From the NCBI GenBank assembly GCA_026393755.1, contig JAPKZO010000006.1, positions 62,001 through 126,000 of the forward strand: a stretch of DNA of 64,000 bases, given 5' to 3'. The position numbers were made by a program, and so were the translations under genes. The notes under the pieces were generated by a model. It was not told where the DNA came from. It ran no database searches and worked only from the letters and a program-made list of their open reading frames with translations. This document shows positions 1 through 11,493 of this stretch, piece after piece (positions within the stretch are counted from its first letter, which is position 1; each line of letters begins with the position of its first letter). Source of the DNA: Acidobacteriota bacterium (lineage in GTDB: Bacteria; Acidobacteriota; Vicinamibacteria; Vicinamibacterales; JAKQTR01).

Positions 1-1041
1 ATTGTGCACGGTCCCGCTCGCCCGCTCGACCTGATTGACGACGTCCTCGATCATGGCGAGCTTCTGCGCGTCGGCGTAGGCGTCGAAGTGTTCGAGGAGA
101 GCCTCGGCGTTCAGGCTGATATTGTTGAGCGGGTTGTTGAGCTCGTGCGCGATGCCGGCCGTCAGCGTTCCGACCGCGGCCATGCGGCTGCTGCGCTCGA
201 GCCGGTGCTCGCGATCTCGCAGCCGGAACACCATTCGGTTGATGGCGATCGCCAGGTCCGAGAACTCGTCGCGGTACCGTCGCGCCGGCTGAACTGGTGA
301 GTAGTCGCCCCCGGCGATGCGCTGCGTGTAGCCGACGAATCGGCGGAGCGGGCTGGCAATCTGCCGCGTCATCGCGTAACCCATGGTGGCCATGACCACG
401 AAGACCAGCAGCAACGCTCCGATCGACACGAGTGACGAAGTCCGGATGGCCGTGTGCAGCTGCATGCGCTCTCGCTGGACGACGTCGTTGGCATCGGCCA
501 GCAACTGGGCGCCGACCCGGCGCAGTCCGTGCTCGATCGTGGCGTGCTCAGCCAAGGCCGGCGGGTCCCGACGTGTGCCGAGCGCCCCGAACCGCTCCAG
601 CAGCGTCGCGTAGTTGTCGAGCTCACCCTCCATCCGCTCGAAGGTTGGCGCGCCCACCAGGGCGACCACGGCGTCCCGGGACCCACGCAACAGCTGATGG
701 GCCGCCTGGGCCTGGTTCATTGCGTCGTCCAGGTTGGTGCCGTAGAGCAGATAGTTCTTCTCGTAGCGCCGCGCGTGCTCGAGTTCGAGGGTGTAGGTGC
801 TGACTCGTTCGAGAAACTCCTGGAACATCGCGACACGCGACATGAGCATCATGGAGGCGACGACAACACTGGCCACTAGCAGGAACGAGGTGAGCATGGT
901 CAGTGCGATGCGCAACCCGATGCTGACGTTGGGCCGATCGGCTAGAGCCCGCTCGGAGCCGAGCGCGCGGCGCGCGTCCTCGTCGCCTCGAACCGGATCA
1001 GGCGTGCGTCCTGCTCCTGGGTAGGGGTGCTGCGGCGTCAT
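1..1041 (-). CDS. Sensor histidine kinase, partial (C-terminus beyond window start)
   Basis: The reading frame is open from ATG at 1041 to the window edge, about 347 codons, so the ATPase domain is missing. A membrane segment lies at about residues 43-66. It is followed by a helical sensor with the motif ARRYEKNYLLYG, a second membrane segment at about 200-226, a HAMP-like linker with RRYRDEFSDLA, and the H-box AGIAHELNNP with the phospho-acceptor His at about 299. The helical sensor recalls HBM/4HB-type ligand domains. It starts 17 bases after the kinase-like gene upstream on the same strand, so the two are probably co-transcribed. Two other kinases in the window (6620-4968 and 26371-27972) share this layout. 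Its ligand and partner regulator are not known. Confidence 0.9.
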   Translation of the reverse strand, partial: MTPQHPYPGAGRTPDPVRGDEDARRALGSERALADRPNVSIGLRIALTMLTSFLLVASVVVASMMLMSRVAMFQEFLERVSTYTLELEHARRYEKNYLLYGTNLDDAMNQAQAAHQLLRGSRDAVVALVGAPTFERMEGELDNYATLLERFGALGTRRDPPALAEHATIEHGLRRVGAQLLADANDVVQRERMQLHTAIRTSSLVSIGALLLVFVVMATMGYAMTRQIASPLRRFVGYTQRIAGGDYSPVQPARRYRDEFSDLAIAINRMVFRLRDREHRLERSSRMAAVGTLTAGIAHELNNPLNNISLNAEALLEHFDAYADAQKLAMIEDVVNQVERASGTVHN

Positions 1042-1058
1042 CCCAAGTCTGCTCGAGG

Positions 1059-1868
1059 CTACAGGGCCAGCGTCGCCGTGACGACGTGGTTGACGACGGC
1101 CCTTACGCCCTCGGTGGCCGACGCAACCTCCGCGGCCTCACCCACGGTGGCAGCCATGCGGACCATCCCTTCGATCGTGACAGTGCCCGCGTCGGCCTGG
1201 ACGCGGAAGTCCGAATCCCGAGTCCGCTGGTCGCGCGCCAGCGCCGCCGTGACCAAACTGGCCACCGCGAGGTTCTGCATCGCCGTCTGTGATTGCTCCG
1301 TCTGTTCGAACTGTTCCAACTCCGTCATCCGGACGACGACCTCACACGCACCGGCCGCACCCAGGTACTCCAGGTTGAGCACCACGTCGTAGTTCGACGC
1401 GTCCTCCCAGGCAACACCATAGAGGAAGCGCGTCCACTTTCGGCGATCTTCGTCCACCTTGTTGATGTAGGCCTCGGCCTGACCGCTCGTCATGTTGCAC
1501 TGCGCCATCGCGGCGTGGATGCGGTAGCTGAGGTCTGCGACGACGCGCACTCGGATGACGTGCCTGACGCCCGCGAGCAGGTGATGGCCGGCGTGGCCGT
1601 GGTAGATGAGGTTGCCAACCTTGGCGCGCTGGCAGAGGACGGCTCGAATATAGGCCAGGTAGCGGTCGCGGTCGCGCCGGAACCGATCCCAGAACGACGG
1701 GGGTTGGCTGAGGGCTGCGCCCAACTCGACCTGCGACACGCCGTACACCGCGGCCGCTTCTGCGATGACCTCGCGGCTCAAACAGGGGTAGCCGAGCCGA
1801 TCTGCGAGGCATTCAGCCAGCCGCTTGCCACCGCTGAACGTCCCACGCGAAATGGTGATGATGGACAC
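1059..1868 (-). CDS. Cytidylate-kinase-like P-loop protein with C-terminal BON-like domain
   Basis: A 269-residue protein. I chose the GTG start at 1868 because AAGGGGGAAG lies just upstream and the four paralogues in the window all begin within a residue or two of this point. A longer frame reaching 1970 is in phase. The N-terminus has ITISRGTFSGG, the glycine-rich loop of the cytidylate kinase-like (AAA_33/Cytidylate_kin2) family. That loop lacks the usual Walker A lysine. Residues about 1-190 form the nucleotide-kinase-like part, with conserved YHGHAGH and FLYGVAWEDASNYD. The last 60 residues look like a BON domain (AGTVTIEGMV, TEGVRAVVNHV). Substrate is unknown; AMP or CMP would fit the fold. 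It leads an operon with the histidine kinase at 1041. Confidence 0.8.
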   Translation of the reverse strand: MSIITISRGTFSGGKRLAECLADRLGYPCLSREVIAEAAAVYGVSQVELGAALSQPPSFWDRFRRDRDRYLAYIRAVLCQRAKVGNLIYHGHAGHHLLAGVRHVIRVRVVADLSYRIHAAMAQCNMTSGQAEAYINKVDEDRRKWTRFLYGVAWEDASNYDVVLNLEYLGAAGACEVVVRMTELEQFEQTEQSQTAMQNLAVASLVTAALARDQRTRDSDFRVQADAGTVTIEGMVRMAATVGEAAEVASATEGVRAVVNHVVTATLAL

Positions 1869-1942
1869 GGGACTTCCCCCTTGATCGTGCAGACGCGGGC
1901 GCAGGGGGCAGAACGGGAGCCCAAACGTGGCAAGGCGTGCCC

Positions 1943-1970
1943 AGTATACTGCGGTCGGTGAGCGAGTCAA
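1943..1970 (-). promoter_or_regulatory. Sigma-70-like promoter for the kinase-like/histidine kinase operon
   Basis: On the minus strand TTGACT (1970-1965), a 16-base spacer and TATACT (1948-1943) lie about 75 bases upstream of the GTG at 1868. The match to the -35/-10 consensus is good for so GC-rich a region. The -10 lies inside a GTATAC palindrome. Confidence 0.55.
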
Positions 1971-2259
1971 CGCGCGCGTAGCGAATCACCTGCGTGAAGC
2001 AGAACGCGATCGGCCACCGAGCCGATCGAGCCTCGCCACCAGGTCTGCGGAGAACACCGTCGCGGTCCCGCCCGCAGCCCGCGATTGGGGCAGTCATTCC
2101 ACGCCCTCGACGCATCGGCAGCTTGATCTTGGGTGTCGTCCGTGATACCAGTACTGCGCGGCTGTCGCCTTCGAGACGGCGAACCCCCACAGAAGCCGCC
2201 GCCGAGCCACGTCCCCCGCCGAGACTCAGTTCGCCCTCCACGCGCGATCCGGAGACTGT
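1971..2259. other. Divergent intergenic region, no gene recognised
   Basis: With the promoter at 1943-1970, this makes up the spacer between two divergent kinase-like genes. Long overlapping frames cross it but lack a ribosome site or recognisable motifs. A weak TTGATC at 2123 could serve the + strand gene at 2260. I see no repeat or RNA element. Confidence 0.4.
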
Positions 2260-3801
2260 ATGCCTATCGTGACGATTGCCCGCGGGACCTTCAGCGGCGG
2301 CCGCGCGCTTGCCGAGGAACTGGCGCGCAAGCTCGGAAGCGAATGCCTCGATTCGGAGATCGTCGGCGAGGCCGCCCGCAAGCTGGGTGTGCCGGTATCG
2401 CGGCTGAAGGCGGCGATGATGAAGGCCCCGGCGTCGTTGCGTGGCTTCGCCCGCGAACGGGACACGTACCTGGCCTGCGTCACGGCCGAACTCTGCGAGC
2501 GGGCGCAGGGCGGCGACCTGGTCTATCACGGACACGCCGCCCACCTTCTCCTCCCGGGCGTGTCGCACGTGCTCCGCGTCCGGGTCGTGGCGGACCCTGA
2601 ATTCCGTATCCGCGCCGCGATGTCGCGCATGAACATCGGGCGGAACCCGGCCAAGAAGTATATCCACGATGTCGACACCGACCGGGTCAGGTGGGTCGAC
2701 TTCTTGTACGGCGTCGACTGGTCGGATCCCTCCCACTACGACTTCGTCGTCAACTTGGAACACGTGTCAGTGAGCAACGCCGCGGCCGCCGTGTGTGCCA
2801 TGGCAGAATTGCCCGAGTTCAAGCCGACGCCGGTGTCCCAACAACGGATCGCTGATCTCCTGCTGGGCAGCCGGGCGCGTGTCAGGCTGAGCGTCGATCC
2901 GCGCACCCGATCGGCTGATGTCACCGTTCGAGCCAGTCGCGGCGTGCTGAGCGTCAGGCACATGCCCCAGCAGGCACATCTCGCTCCAGTCATCCGCCAG
3001 GCGCTGACCGACATCCCGGGCATCCGCGACATTCATTGCGCGATCGCCAGCACGATGGTGCTGTGGATCGAGGAGGCCTTCTCCCCCGAGTCGGCGGCCT
3101 TCACGCAGGTCGTGGACCTGACGCGGCGCTGGGACGCCGCTGTCGGACTCCTGAAACTGGCCCCGGATGATGCGCCAGATGATGCCGTGGGGGATCCGGT
3201 GAATCTCGAGGCCGTCAGGATCGCCTCCTTGGACGCAGTCCCGTCGTCGGAGGCAGAAGACGACGGTGGCGTGATTCTCGACACGATCGAACCCGCGGTC
3301 GCCCCGGCCGCCCACCGGGACCAGGAAATGGCTGCGACCTTCGGGGCGCTGCTCCGGGAGGGGCGTTCCGGAGAGACCATGACGTTGAAGTCGAGTCAGT
3401 TGCCCACGTCGCTCGACCTGGGCGTCAAGTACAGCCTCGTGATCGTGGGCGATATCTTCAGGTCGAAGCCGGAGACGGTACGGGGCCGTCTCACTCGGGA
3501 ACTTCGGAGCGCCATTGCCGAGCATCTTGGCGTGCCGGTTGTCGGCATCGAGGACTTGCGGCAGCGGCTGGCGTTCGGACCGCGCCAGGCCGTCGCGGCG
3601 CTGGCCGGCCTCGTGCTGGTGGCCCTCACCTACGCGCTGGTCTTCACCAACCAGGAAGCGGTCGTCCGCTTCCTCTCGGCCGGACCAACGGGTCCGCAAC
3701 GCGTCTTGGCGGTTGCCGCCGTCGTCGTGGGAACGCCGCTGTTCGCGTTCGTTTATGGCGCGTGCGTCAGCCGCATCACGAAGCTCCTGGGCTTCGACTA
3801 G
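2260..3801 (+). CDS. Cytidylate-kinase-like protein with BON-like segment and two C-terminal membrane helices
   Basis: A 513-residue protein, twice the length of its three paralogues in the window. The N-terminus has VTIARGTFSGGRALAEELA, the family's glycine-rich loop without lysine, then VYHGHAAHLL and FLYGVDWSDPSHYDFVVNLE. A BON-like stretch (about residues 225-270) ends in IPGIRDIHC. A low-complexity acidic linker (about 305-350) and a further domain follow, and the protein ends in two membrane helices (about 448-466 and 483-505). It would thus tether the nucleotide-binding part to the inner membrane. The start is ATG at 2260. A TSUP permease gene begins 33 bases downstream, so the pair is probably an operon. 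Function is unknown. Confidence 0.78.
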   Translation: MPIVTIARGTFSGGRALAEELARKLGSECLDSEIVGEAARKLGVPVSRLKAAMMKAPASLRGFARERDTYLACVTAELCERAQGGDLVYHGHAAHLLLPGVSHVLRVRVVADPEFRIRAAMSRMNIGRNPAKKYIHDVDTDRVRWVDFLYGVDWSDPSHYDFVVNLEHVSVSNAAAAVCAMAELPEFKPTPVSQQRIADLLLGSRARVRLSVDPRTRSADVTVRASRGVLSVRHMPQQAHLAPVIRQALTDIPGIRDIHCAIASTMVLWIEEAFSPESAAFTQVVDLTRRWDAAVGLLKLAPDDAPDDAVGDPVNLEAVRIASLDAVPSSEAEDDGGVILDTIEPAVAPAAHRDQEMAATFGALLREGRSGETMTLKSSQLPTSLDLGVKYSLVIVGDIFRSKPETVRGRLTRELRSAIAEHLGVPVVGIEDLRQRLAFGPRQAVAALAGLVLVALTYALVFTNQEAVVRFLSAGPTGPQRVLAVAAVVVGTPLFAFVYGACVSRITKLLGFD

Positions 3802-3834
3802 CGGGGAGTGGCCCGTGTATCAGGAGAGTGTTCT

Positions 3835-4962
3835 ATGATGGCTGGACTGGACGGGTTCATTCCGCTCGACGCGTTCACGATGATCCAGGTCGTCCTGCTC
3901 GGGTTCATTGGAGGCGTCCTGTCGGGTTTCATCGGTAGCGGCGGCGCCTTCTTCATGACGCCCGGCATGATGAACCTGGGCGTGCCAGGCGCCATCGCCG
4001 TCGCCAGCAACATCACGCACAAGTTCGGCAAGGCGCTGGTGGGATCGCGGCGCCACCGGGAACTCGGCAACGTCGACCGCAAGCTGGCGCTGTTCATGCT
4101 CGCCACCTCCGCGCTGGGCATCCAGATCGCCGTCTGGTTGAACAGCATGCTGCTCAAGACATCGGGCAGCCACGGCGAGTCGTCCAGCGCGGCCGGCGAT
4201 CTCTACATCAGCGTGGTCTTCGTTGCCAGCCTGACGCCCGTGTCGATTGCCATGTTGCGGGACGTGGTCCATTCGTTCCGCAGTGGCGACAACAGCGGCC
4301 GCCCAGGTTCGCGGATGGCCGAGGCCGTCGCCAATCTCCGTCTGCCACCCACGATCGACTTCCGGGTGTCGGAAACCCACGTCTCGTTGTGGGTCGTGAC
4401 GCTGGTGGGCCTGATCGTCGGCTACATGGCGGGGACGATCGGCGTTGGTGGATTCCTCGGTGTGCCGGCGATGATCTACCTGTTTGGCGTACCCACGACG
4501 GTCGCGGCTGGCACGGAACTGTACCTCGCGGTCTACATGGGCGCGTGGGGCGCGCTGAACTACGCCTGGCTGGGCCTGGTCGATGTCCGCCTGACGTTGC
4601 TCTTGTACGGGGGCTCGCTCATCGGGGTGTTCATCGGCGTCTACGGCACGAAGGTCGTTCGGGAGGTGATGATCCGCATGGTCACGGGCGTGGTGATCCT
4701 CGTCTGCGTCGTCAGCCGGCTCATTGCCATTCCGGTCTACCTGCGCCAGCTCGGCAAGATCGAGATGCATCCATCCTACGACCCCTACCTCAACTCCGTC
4801 AGCAAGGGGCTCCTGTTCCTGGCAGGAATATCGGGCCTCGCGATGATCTTGTATCTGGTGGTGAAGGCCCATCGTCAAAGGATGAGTATCCAGACTCGGT
4901 TGATGCAGGCCTGCTCACCGGCCGACGACGCGTCGAGCGCGGAGCGTGTCCAACATATGTGA
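3835..4962 (+). CDS. TSUP (TauE/SafE) family permease, 1 of 4
   Basis: A 375-residue polytopic membrane protein built of two related halves, each opening with a glycine-rich signature: LSGFIGSGGAFFMTPGMM in the first and YMAGTIGVGGFLGVPAMI in the second. These are hallmarks of the sulfite/organosulfonate exporter family TSUP. The ATG at 3835 is preceded by AGGAGAG, while a GTG at 3808 in the same frame is less likely. TSUP members move sulfite, sulfonates or related anions across the inner membrane. With a sulfate-reduction island 30 kb away, a sulfur oxyanion is the best guess for the substrate. It is co-directional with the membrane-anchored kinase-like gene at 2260 and convergent with the histidine kinase below. 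Confidence 0.88.
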   Translation: MMAGLDGFIPLDAFTMIQVVLLGFIGGVLSGFIGSGGAFFMTPGMMNLGVPGAIAVASNITHKFGKALVGSRRHRELGNVDRKLALFMLATSALGIQIAVWLNSMLLKTSGSHGESSSAAGDLYISVVFVASLTPVSIAMLRDVVHSFRSGDNSGRPGSRMAEAVANLRLPPTIDFRVSETHVSLWVVTLVGLIVGYMAGTIGVGGFLGVPAMIYLFGVPTTVAAGTELYLAVYMGAWGALNYAWLGLVDVRLTLLLYGGSLIGVFIGVYGTKVVREVMIRMVTGVVILVCVVSRLIAIPVYLRQLGKIEMHPSYDPYLNSVSKGLLFLAGISGLAMILYLVVKAHRQRMSIQTRLMQACSPADDASSAERVQHM

Positions 4963-4967
4963 ACACG

Positions 4968-6620
4968 CTAGGCGGGCCGTTGACCGCCCTCCGGTGTTCC
5001 GGAGCAGTCGCCCCGCGCGGGAGGGGACGACAAATCGGCGACCACCATGGTCACCGGCAGCAACACGCTGAACGTGGATCCCTCATTCACGACGCTCTGG
5101 GCGCGAAGTTCTCCCCCGTGCTGGCGTACGATCCCTCGAGACATTGACAGACCCAGTCCCGTTCCCTGACCCGTGGCCTTGGTGGTGAAGAATGGGTCGA
5201 AGATCGATCCGATGATGTGCGCGGGGATACCCGAACCGTTGTCACCGACGTCCACCGACACGAATCCGGGCTCGGCGGCTCTCCGGGCCGACACATGGAT
5301 GCGGCCGCCCTTCTGCACCGCGTCGAGCGCGTTCAGGAGCAGATTCAGGAACACCTGGCTCAACAGGTTCCGGTCGCCGTGCACGGTGGGGAGATCCGGC
5401 GGCACGTCAACTTCCACCGAAGACCCCGTGAACTTGACCTGGGTCTGCGCCAGTGAGACGACGTCGTCCACGAGTCGCCGCAGGTCGAGCGGTTCCATCC
5501 GCGCCTCGCTCTGTCTCGTGAAGTCGAGCAAGTTTCGAACGATCGCCTGGGCCCGGTCGGCCTGGGTGACCAGATCATCGAGCATCTCACCATGCTCAGC
5601 CTCGTTCAGCTTCGATCGAAACTGCTTGAGCGTCGTGGCGGTGAGGGTGATGTTGTTCAACGGGTTGTTCAACTCGTGAGCGATGCCAGCCGTCAACGTC
5701 CCGACCGCCCTGAGCTTCTGTGACTCGACGAGGATCTGGTACCGCCGCTCGAGTTCGTGGGTCATGCGGTTGATGCCCATTGCCAGGTCCGAGAATTCGT
5801 CTCGATACCGGCGGGCGGGCGCGAGGGGGGAGAAGTCGCCCGCGGCAATGCGCTGGGTGGCCTGAACCAGCCGGGTCAGGGGCCCGAGCATCTGACGAGC
5901 GAGGAAGTTCGCCACTCCCAGCGTCAGAATCACACTGACCGCCAGGAACACCATGGGCACACGCTTGGCCACGGCCAACATGTTCTCAACGGAGCGGCGT
6001 TCACTCGTGGCCATATCAAGCACGGTCGAGGTGATCCCAGCGCCGTGTTCGCGGACGCTCGCCTCCAGTTCGCCACGCCGGATATTCCCGGCATTCGGGG
6101 CCGCATCGCGGCCACCCGCCGACAGCAGCGCCAGCAGTTCTTCGTAGCGGTCCACCTGGTGGACAAACGCCGCCAGACCTTCGTTGCCGAGCGTGGCGTC
6201 TGGCTCTCCCGTCCTCATGTGTGACACGAGCAACTGTCTGGCCTGGCGGGCGTGGTCCAACGCGTCAGGGAGGTTCGTTCCGTAAAGGAAGTAGTCCTTC
6301 TCGAAGCGCCGGGCCTGCTGTACCTCGATGGTCAAGCGATCGACCACGACCAGGACCCGCAGCCGACGCTCGACCGACGACAGCAGCAGCCACGAGGTCA
6401 CCGTGATCCCGGCGGTGACGGCGACAATGATCAGGAATCCCAGTACGAGACGCAGACGAATGCCGAGACTTGGCCGATCCAATAACGCCTTCTGGAACTC
6501 CACTTCGACGCGGTCGTCCGGGAGGAGGGGCCCGGGATGTGATGTCCCGTCGGAGAACTCCGTGAGGGACTCGCGGGGGAGCGTCGAAGGAGACGGACGC
6601 TGCGGCTCGACTGGAACCAT
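4968..6620 (-). CDS. Sensor histidine kinase (HAMP, HisKA, HATPase)
   Basis: A 550-residue membrane kinase. Membrane helices lie at about residues 57-81 and 221-241. Between them is a roughly 140-residue helical sensor carrying QQARRFEKDYFLYGT. HAMP follows (RRYRDEFSDLAMGIN), then the H-box AGIAHELNNPLNNI with His315. The ATPase domain has NLLLNALDAV, DNGSGI and GTGLGLSMSRGI. The sensor motif is shared with the kinases at 1-1041 and 26371-27972, so the three probably read related ligands. GGAGAG precedes the ATG at 6620. The response regulator ending at 6660 lies directly upstream in the same operon and is its likely partner. The stop is five bases from the convergent TSUP stop. Confidence 0.93.
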   Translation of the reverse strand: MVPVEPQRPSPSTLPRESLTEFSDGTSHPGPLLPDDRVEVEFQKALLDRPSLGIRLRLVLGFLIIVAVTAGITVTSWLLLSSVERRLRVLVVVDRLTIEVQQARRFEKDYFLYGTNLPDALDHARQARQLLVSHMRTGEPDATLGNEGLAAFVHQVDRYEELLALLSAGGRDAAPNAGNIRRGELEASVREHGAGITSTVLDMATSERRSVENMLAVAKRVPMVFLAVSVILTLGVANFLARQMLGPLTRLVQATQRIAAGDFSPLAPARRYRDEFSDLAMGINRMTHELERRYQILVESQKLRAVGTLTAGIAHELNNPLNNITLTATTLKQFRSKLNEAEHGEMLDDLVTQADRAQAIVRNLLDFTRQSEARMEPLDLRRLVDDVVSLAQTQVKFTGSSVEVDVPPDLPTVHGDRNLLSQVFLNLLLNALDAVQKGGRIHVSARRAAEPGFVSVDVGDNGSGIPAHIIGSIFDPFFTTKATGQGTGLGLSMSRGIVRQHGGELRAQSVVNEGSTFSVLLPVTMVVADLSSPPARGDCSGTPEGGQRPA

Positions 6621-6659
6621 GATCTCTCCGCCGGTGGGGGCTCGCTCAAACGGCCGGTG

Positions 6660-7037
6660 TCACAACCCGGCGCCTGCGGTTGCCCTGGCGATCACGTCGA
6701 GGAATTCACTGACCTTGAACGGTTTGGGAATGAAGTCGAATACGCCCTTGGCCACCGCCTCGCGGGCGACCTCGATGGTGGCATACGCCGTAATCAGCAC
6801 GACCTTCGTTCGCGGCGATCGCTTTGTGACGGCCTCGAGGATCTGAATCCCGTCGACATCCTTCATACGCACGTCCGTCACCACGATGTCGTATTCCTGT
6901 TCGGCGATTCTCGCCAGCGCCGCCTTCGGATCCACAAACGTGTCGACGTCGTAGCCGCTGCTCTTCAACGCGACGAGCAGCCGCTTGCCCACGATCTCCT
7001 CGTCATCCACAACCAAGATTCGAGTCTGGCGTTCCAT
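6660..7037 (-). CDS. Receiver-only response regulator
   Basis: A 125-residue CheY-like protein made only of a receiver domain. The acidic pocket is DDE at residues 11-13, the phospho-acceptor is Asp55 in VVTDVRM, the switch Thr/Ser region is LITAYA, and the conserved Lys is Lys105 in FIPKPFK. There is no DNA-binding or enzymatic output domain, so it must act by protein contact or in a phosphorelay. The start is ATG at 7037 with GGAGGGAC upstream; a longer frame to 7112 has no such support. It lies 39 bases before the histidine kinase gene on the same strand, which suggests a cognate pair. Confidence 0.9.
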   Translation of the reverse strand: MERQTRILVVDDEEIVGKRLLVALKSSGYDVDTFVDPKAALARIAEQEYDIVVTDVRMKDVDGIQILEAVTKRSPRTKVVLITAYATIEVAREAVAKGVFDFIPKPFKVSEFLDVIARATAGAGL

Positions 7038-7576
7038 GCCGTCCCTCCGAGCGCAACGGGGGGCCTTGTGGTCTAGACGGGCAACCCGGGGTCTGAAGCC
7101 CCCTGGCTCCATAAGAAAAGACCCACGGCCGCCGTCAACTCAGACGCTCTCCGAGCGTAGATGCTATTACGATGGCCGAGGCGGCGCAACCCGACGTCCG
7201 CCGACAGCGTGACGGACGCCAGTTCGGGCACCGACCGCCCGTTGTCGCAGCACGTAGCGGCGGACCGATTCCGCCGACGACCGTGCGAGCACGTTGTTCA
7301 GTTTCGCCGGTGGGTGGAGGAGCCGTTGGTCAGCGAACTGGTCGAGCTGATCGGAGGTCCACTGCTGCGTGGGTGTTCAGTCCGCCGCCATGATGCACCT
7401 GCCTTCAGGATGCTGCTCTCGGACACGAGGGAGCGCCAACGCACCGTCGCGTCCCATCGAGTGACAGCCACGTCGCAAGCCGCAGATGCTGTCAATTCAG
7501 CATGACGCCTAATATCCCATTAAATCCATAGACTCTGTGGGCATTGTCATAAATAACTGATTCTGAATGACTTCTC

Positions 7577-7605
7577 TTGACAGGACGTTCCCGCCGCTCT
7601 AGGCT
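7577..7605 (+). promoter_or_regulatory. Sigma-70-like promoter upstream of the kinase-like/hppA operon
   Basis: A perfect TTGACA (7577-7582), a 17-base spacer and TAGGCT (7600-7605). It follows an AT-rich block. The next + strand gene starts at 7973, so the transcript would carry an unusually long untranslated leader. Confidence 0.5.
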
Positions 7606-7683
7606 CTGGCCGATACCGGTCCTCCTGGCATTGTCGACCGCGGCCGCGCGTCTGCCGGGAGGAGGCCCCCGGCCGAGCTAGGG

Positions 7684-7725
7684 CGCCACCAGGGAAACCT
7701 GGCGGTCGGCCCGTCGATCACGGGC
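7684..7725 (+). other. Tandem hairpins in the 5' leader
   Basis: Two adjacent inverted repeats can fold. One is at 7686-7705 with a GAAA loop, five pairs next to the loop, one mismatch and two more pairs. The other is at 7709-7725, a six-pair stem GCCCGT/ACGGGC with a five-base loop. I do not recognise a known riboswitch class. Confidence 0.3.
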
Positions 7726-7972
7726 TGGTGTCTCGGGCGTGTCTGTCGGCTCCCGGAGGAGGGGCCCATGCCGTCACCTGGCTCTCCGCCTTCGGCCCCC
7801 CCTTTGAATGCGGAAGGATTGCCTCATCTCGATCGAGCATGGCTGTGTGGTCGCCTGGCTGAGCGACCGACCCGGCTCGAGAGTTGTTGCGTACGTCAGG
7901 CCGGATGCGAGACGCGGGCGCGCCATGGGCGCCGGCGTGCCCGGCGTCAGGGTTGAGAGGAGAGAAACGGCG

Positions 7973-8779
7973 ATGGCGGTCATCACCATCTCGAGAGGGT
8001 CGTTTAGCGGTGGCACGAGGCTCGCCGAATGTGTGGCGAGCCGACTGGGCTACCGGTGCATCGACCGGGACGTGATCGTCACGGGAGCGGCCGCGTACGG
8101 CGCGTCCGAGAACGATCTCCGGGATGCGCTCGAGAAGCCTCCCACACTCTGGGAGCGGTTCAAGCACACGAAGTACATGTACCTCGCCCTGATCCAGGCG
8201 GCGCTGACCGAAGAGGTCAGGGCCGGCAATGCGGTCTACCACGGAAACGCCGGGCACCTGCTGCTCGAGGGCATCAGTCATGTCATGCGGGTGCGCATCA
8301 TCGCCCCGCGGGCCTTTCGCCTGGAGGCCGTCCAGACCCGCCTGAAGATGAGCGAAGCCGAGGCGTCCGCCTATATCCAGAAGATGGACGAGGACCGGCG
8401 GATGTGGACGCAGTACCTCTATGAGGTTGACTGGCGCGACGCGTCCTTCTACGACCTCGTCCTGAATCTCGAGCGTCTGGACATCTTTCAGGCGTGCGAC
8501 ATCATCGCGGCGATGGCCAGGCAGGAGTGTTTCCAGGAGACGCCGGAATCCAGAGCCGCCATCGACGATCTCGCGCTGGCGAGCCGGATCCAGGCCAACC
8601 TGGCGGTGACGCCGGCAACCGTGGATCTCGAAGTGGACGTGACCGCTCACGCCGGAGCGGTGGTGGTGAGAGGCCATTTGTCGGCGCCTGATCAGACAGC
8701 CTTTGTCCGGGCCGTCGTGGCCAAGGTGCCCGGCGTGAAGCAGGTGGCGATCGAGTTGTTCGCGGGGCTCGGGGCGTAG
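7973..8779 (+). CDS. Cytidylate-kinase-like P-loop protein with C-terminal BON-like domain
   Basis: A 268-residue paralogue of the proteins at 1059 and 25449. It starts at ATG 7973 with AGAGGAGAGAAA upstream. Motifs in order are VITISRGSFSGG (glycine loop without lysine), VYHGNAGHLLLEG, the DEDRRMWTQYLY region, and a C-terminal BON-like part with AGAVVVRGHLS and VPGVKQVAIE. BON domains often bind membranes or ligands, so the tail may localise or regulate the kinase-like part. The next gene, 116 bases on, is the membrane pyrophosphatase. That link between a nucleotide-kinase-like protein and PPi turnover is suggestive but unproven. Confidence 0.8.
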   Translation: MAVITISRGSFSGGTRLAECVASRLGYRCIDRDVIVTGAAAYGASENDLRDALEKPPTLWERFKHTKYMYLALIQAALTEEVRAGNAVYHGNAGHLLLEGISHVMRVRIIAPRAFRLEAVQTRLKMSEAEASAYIQKMDEDRRMWTQYLYEVDWRDASFYDLVLNLERLDIFQACDIIAAMARQECFQETPESRAAIDDLALASRIQANLAVTPATVDLEVDVTAHAGAVVVRGHLSAPDQTAFVRAVVAKVPGVKQVAIELFAGLGA

Positions 8780-8840
8780 TCGCACGCTCCGAGGCCAGAC
8801 CGGGCCGCGCCAGGCCCAATGCAGCCAGCCCCCTTGATTC

Positions 8841-8859
8841 GCGCGGGCGCCGCCCGCGC
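8841..8859 (+). terminator. GC-rich hairpin between kinase-like gene and hppA
   Basis: A perfect eight-pair stem GCGCGGGC/GCCCGCGC with a three-base loop, followed by CGTTGTTG rather than a true T-run. It could attenuate read-through into hppA or stabilise a transcript end. Confidence 0.35.
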
Positions 8860-8895
8860 TCGTTGTTGTCAGTCGATATCAGGGGGTCAATAGCG

Positions 8896-11391
<2,496 letters not shown>

Positions 11392-11406
11392 GGAGGCGGA
11401 CCGCTT

Positions 11407-11429
11407 CCGGGGGGTGAAACTCCCCCTGG
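11407..11429 (+). terminator. Hairpin downstream of hppA
   Basis: A C-rich arm pairs with GGGGGGT across a GAA loop, with one bulged base. It lies 16 bases after the hppA stop and has no T-run, so it may be a weak terminator or a stabilising stem before the next gene at 11494. Confidence 0.3.
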
Positions 11430-11493
11430 ATCTCGCGCTGTTTGCCGACGTGGAAGCCTGAGGGGGCCAACCGCGCCGTCGCAGGAGGTTTGC

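Larger units (their letters stand above)
7038..7972. other. Long intergenic region (935 bp) between divergent operons
   Basis: No convincing gene. Short frames on both strands lack ribosome sites and recognisable motifs. The segment 7500-7580 is markedly AT-rich against the genome background and ends in a good promoter (7577-7605). The stretch 7606-7972 would be a leader of about 360 bases with stable hairpins. The part 7113-7480 shows nothing I can name. Confidence 0.5.

Noticed and set aside
1813-2763. Minus-strand frame spanning the divergent gap and the kinase-like gene
   Set aside because: Most of it is antisense to the gene at 2260, and it has no motif or ribosome site.
7113-7505. Short frames in the long intergenic region
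   Set aside because: There are competing frames on both strands, none with a ribosome site, hydrophobic pattern or recognisable motif.
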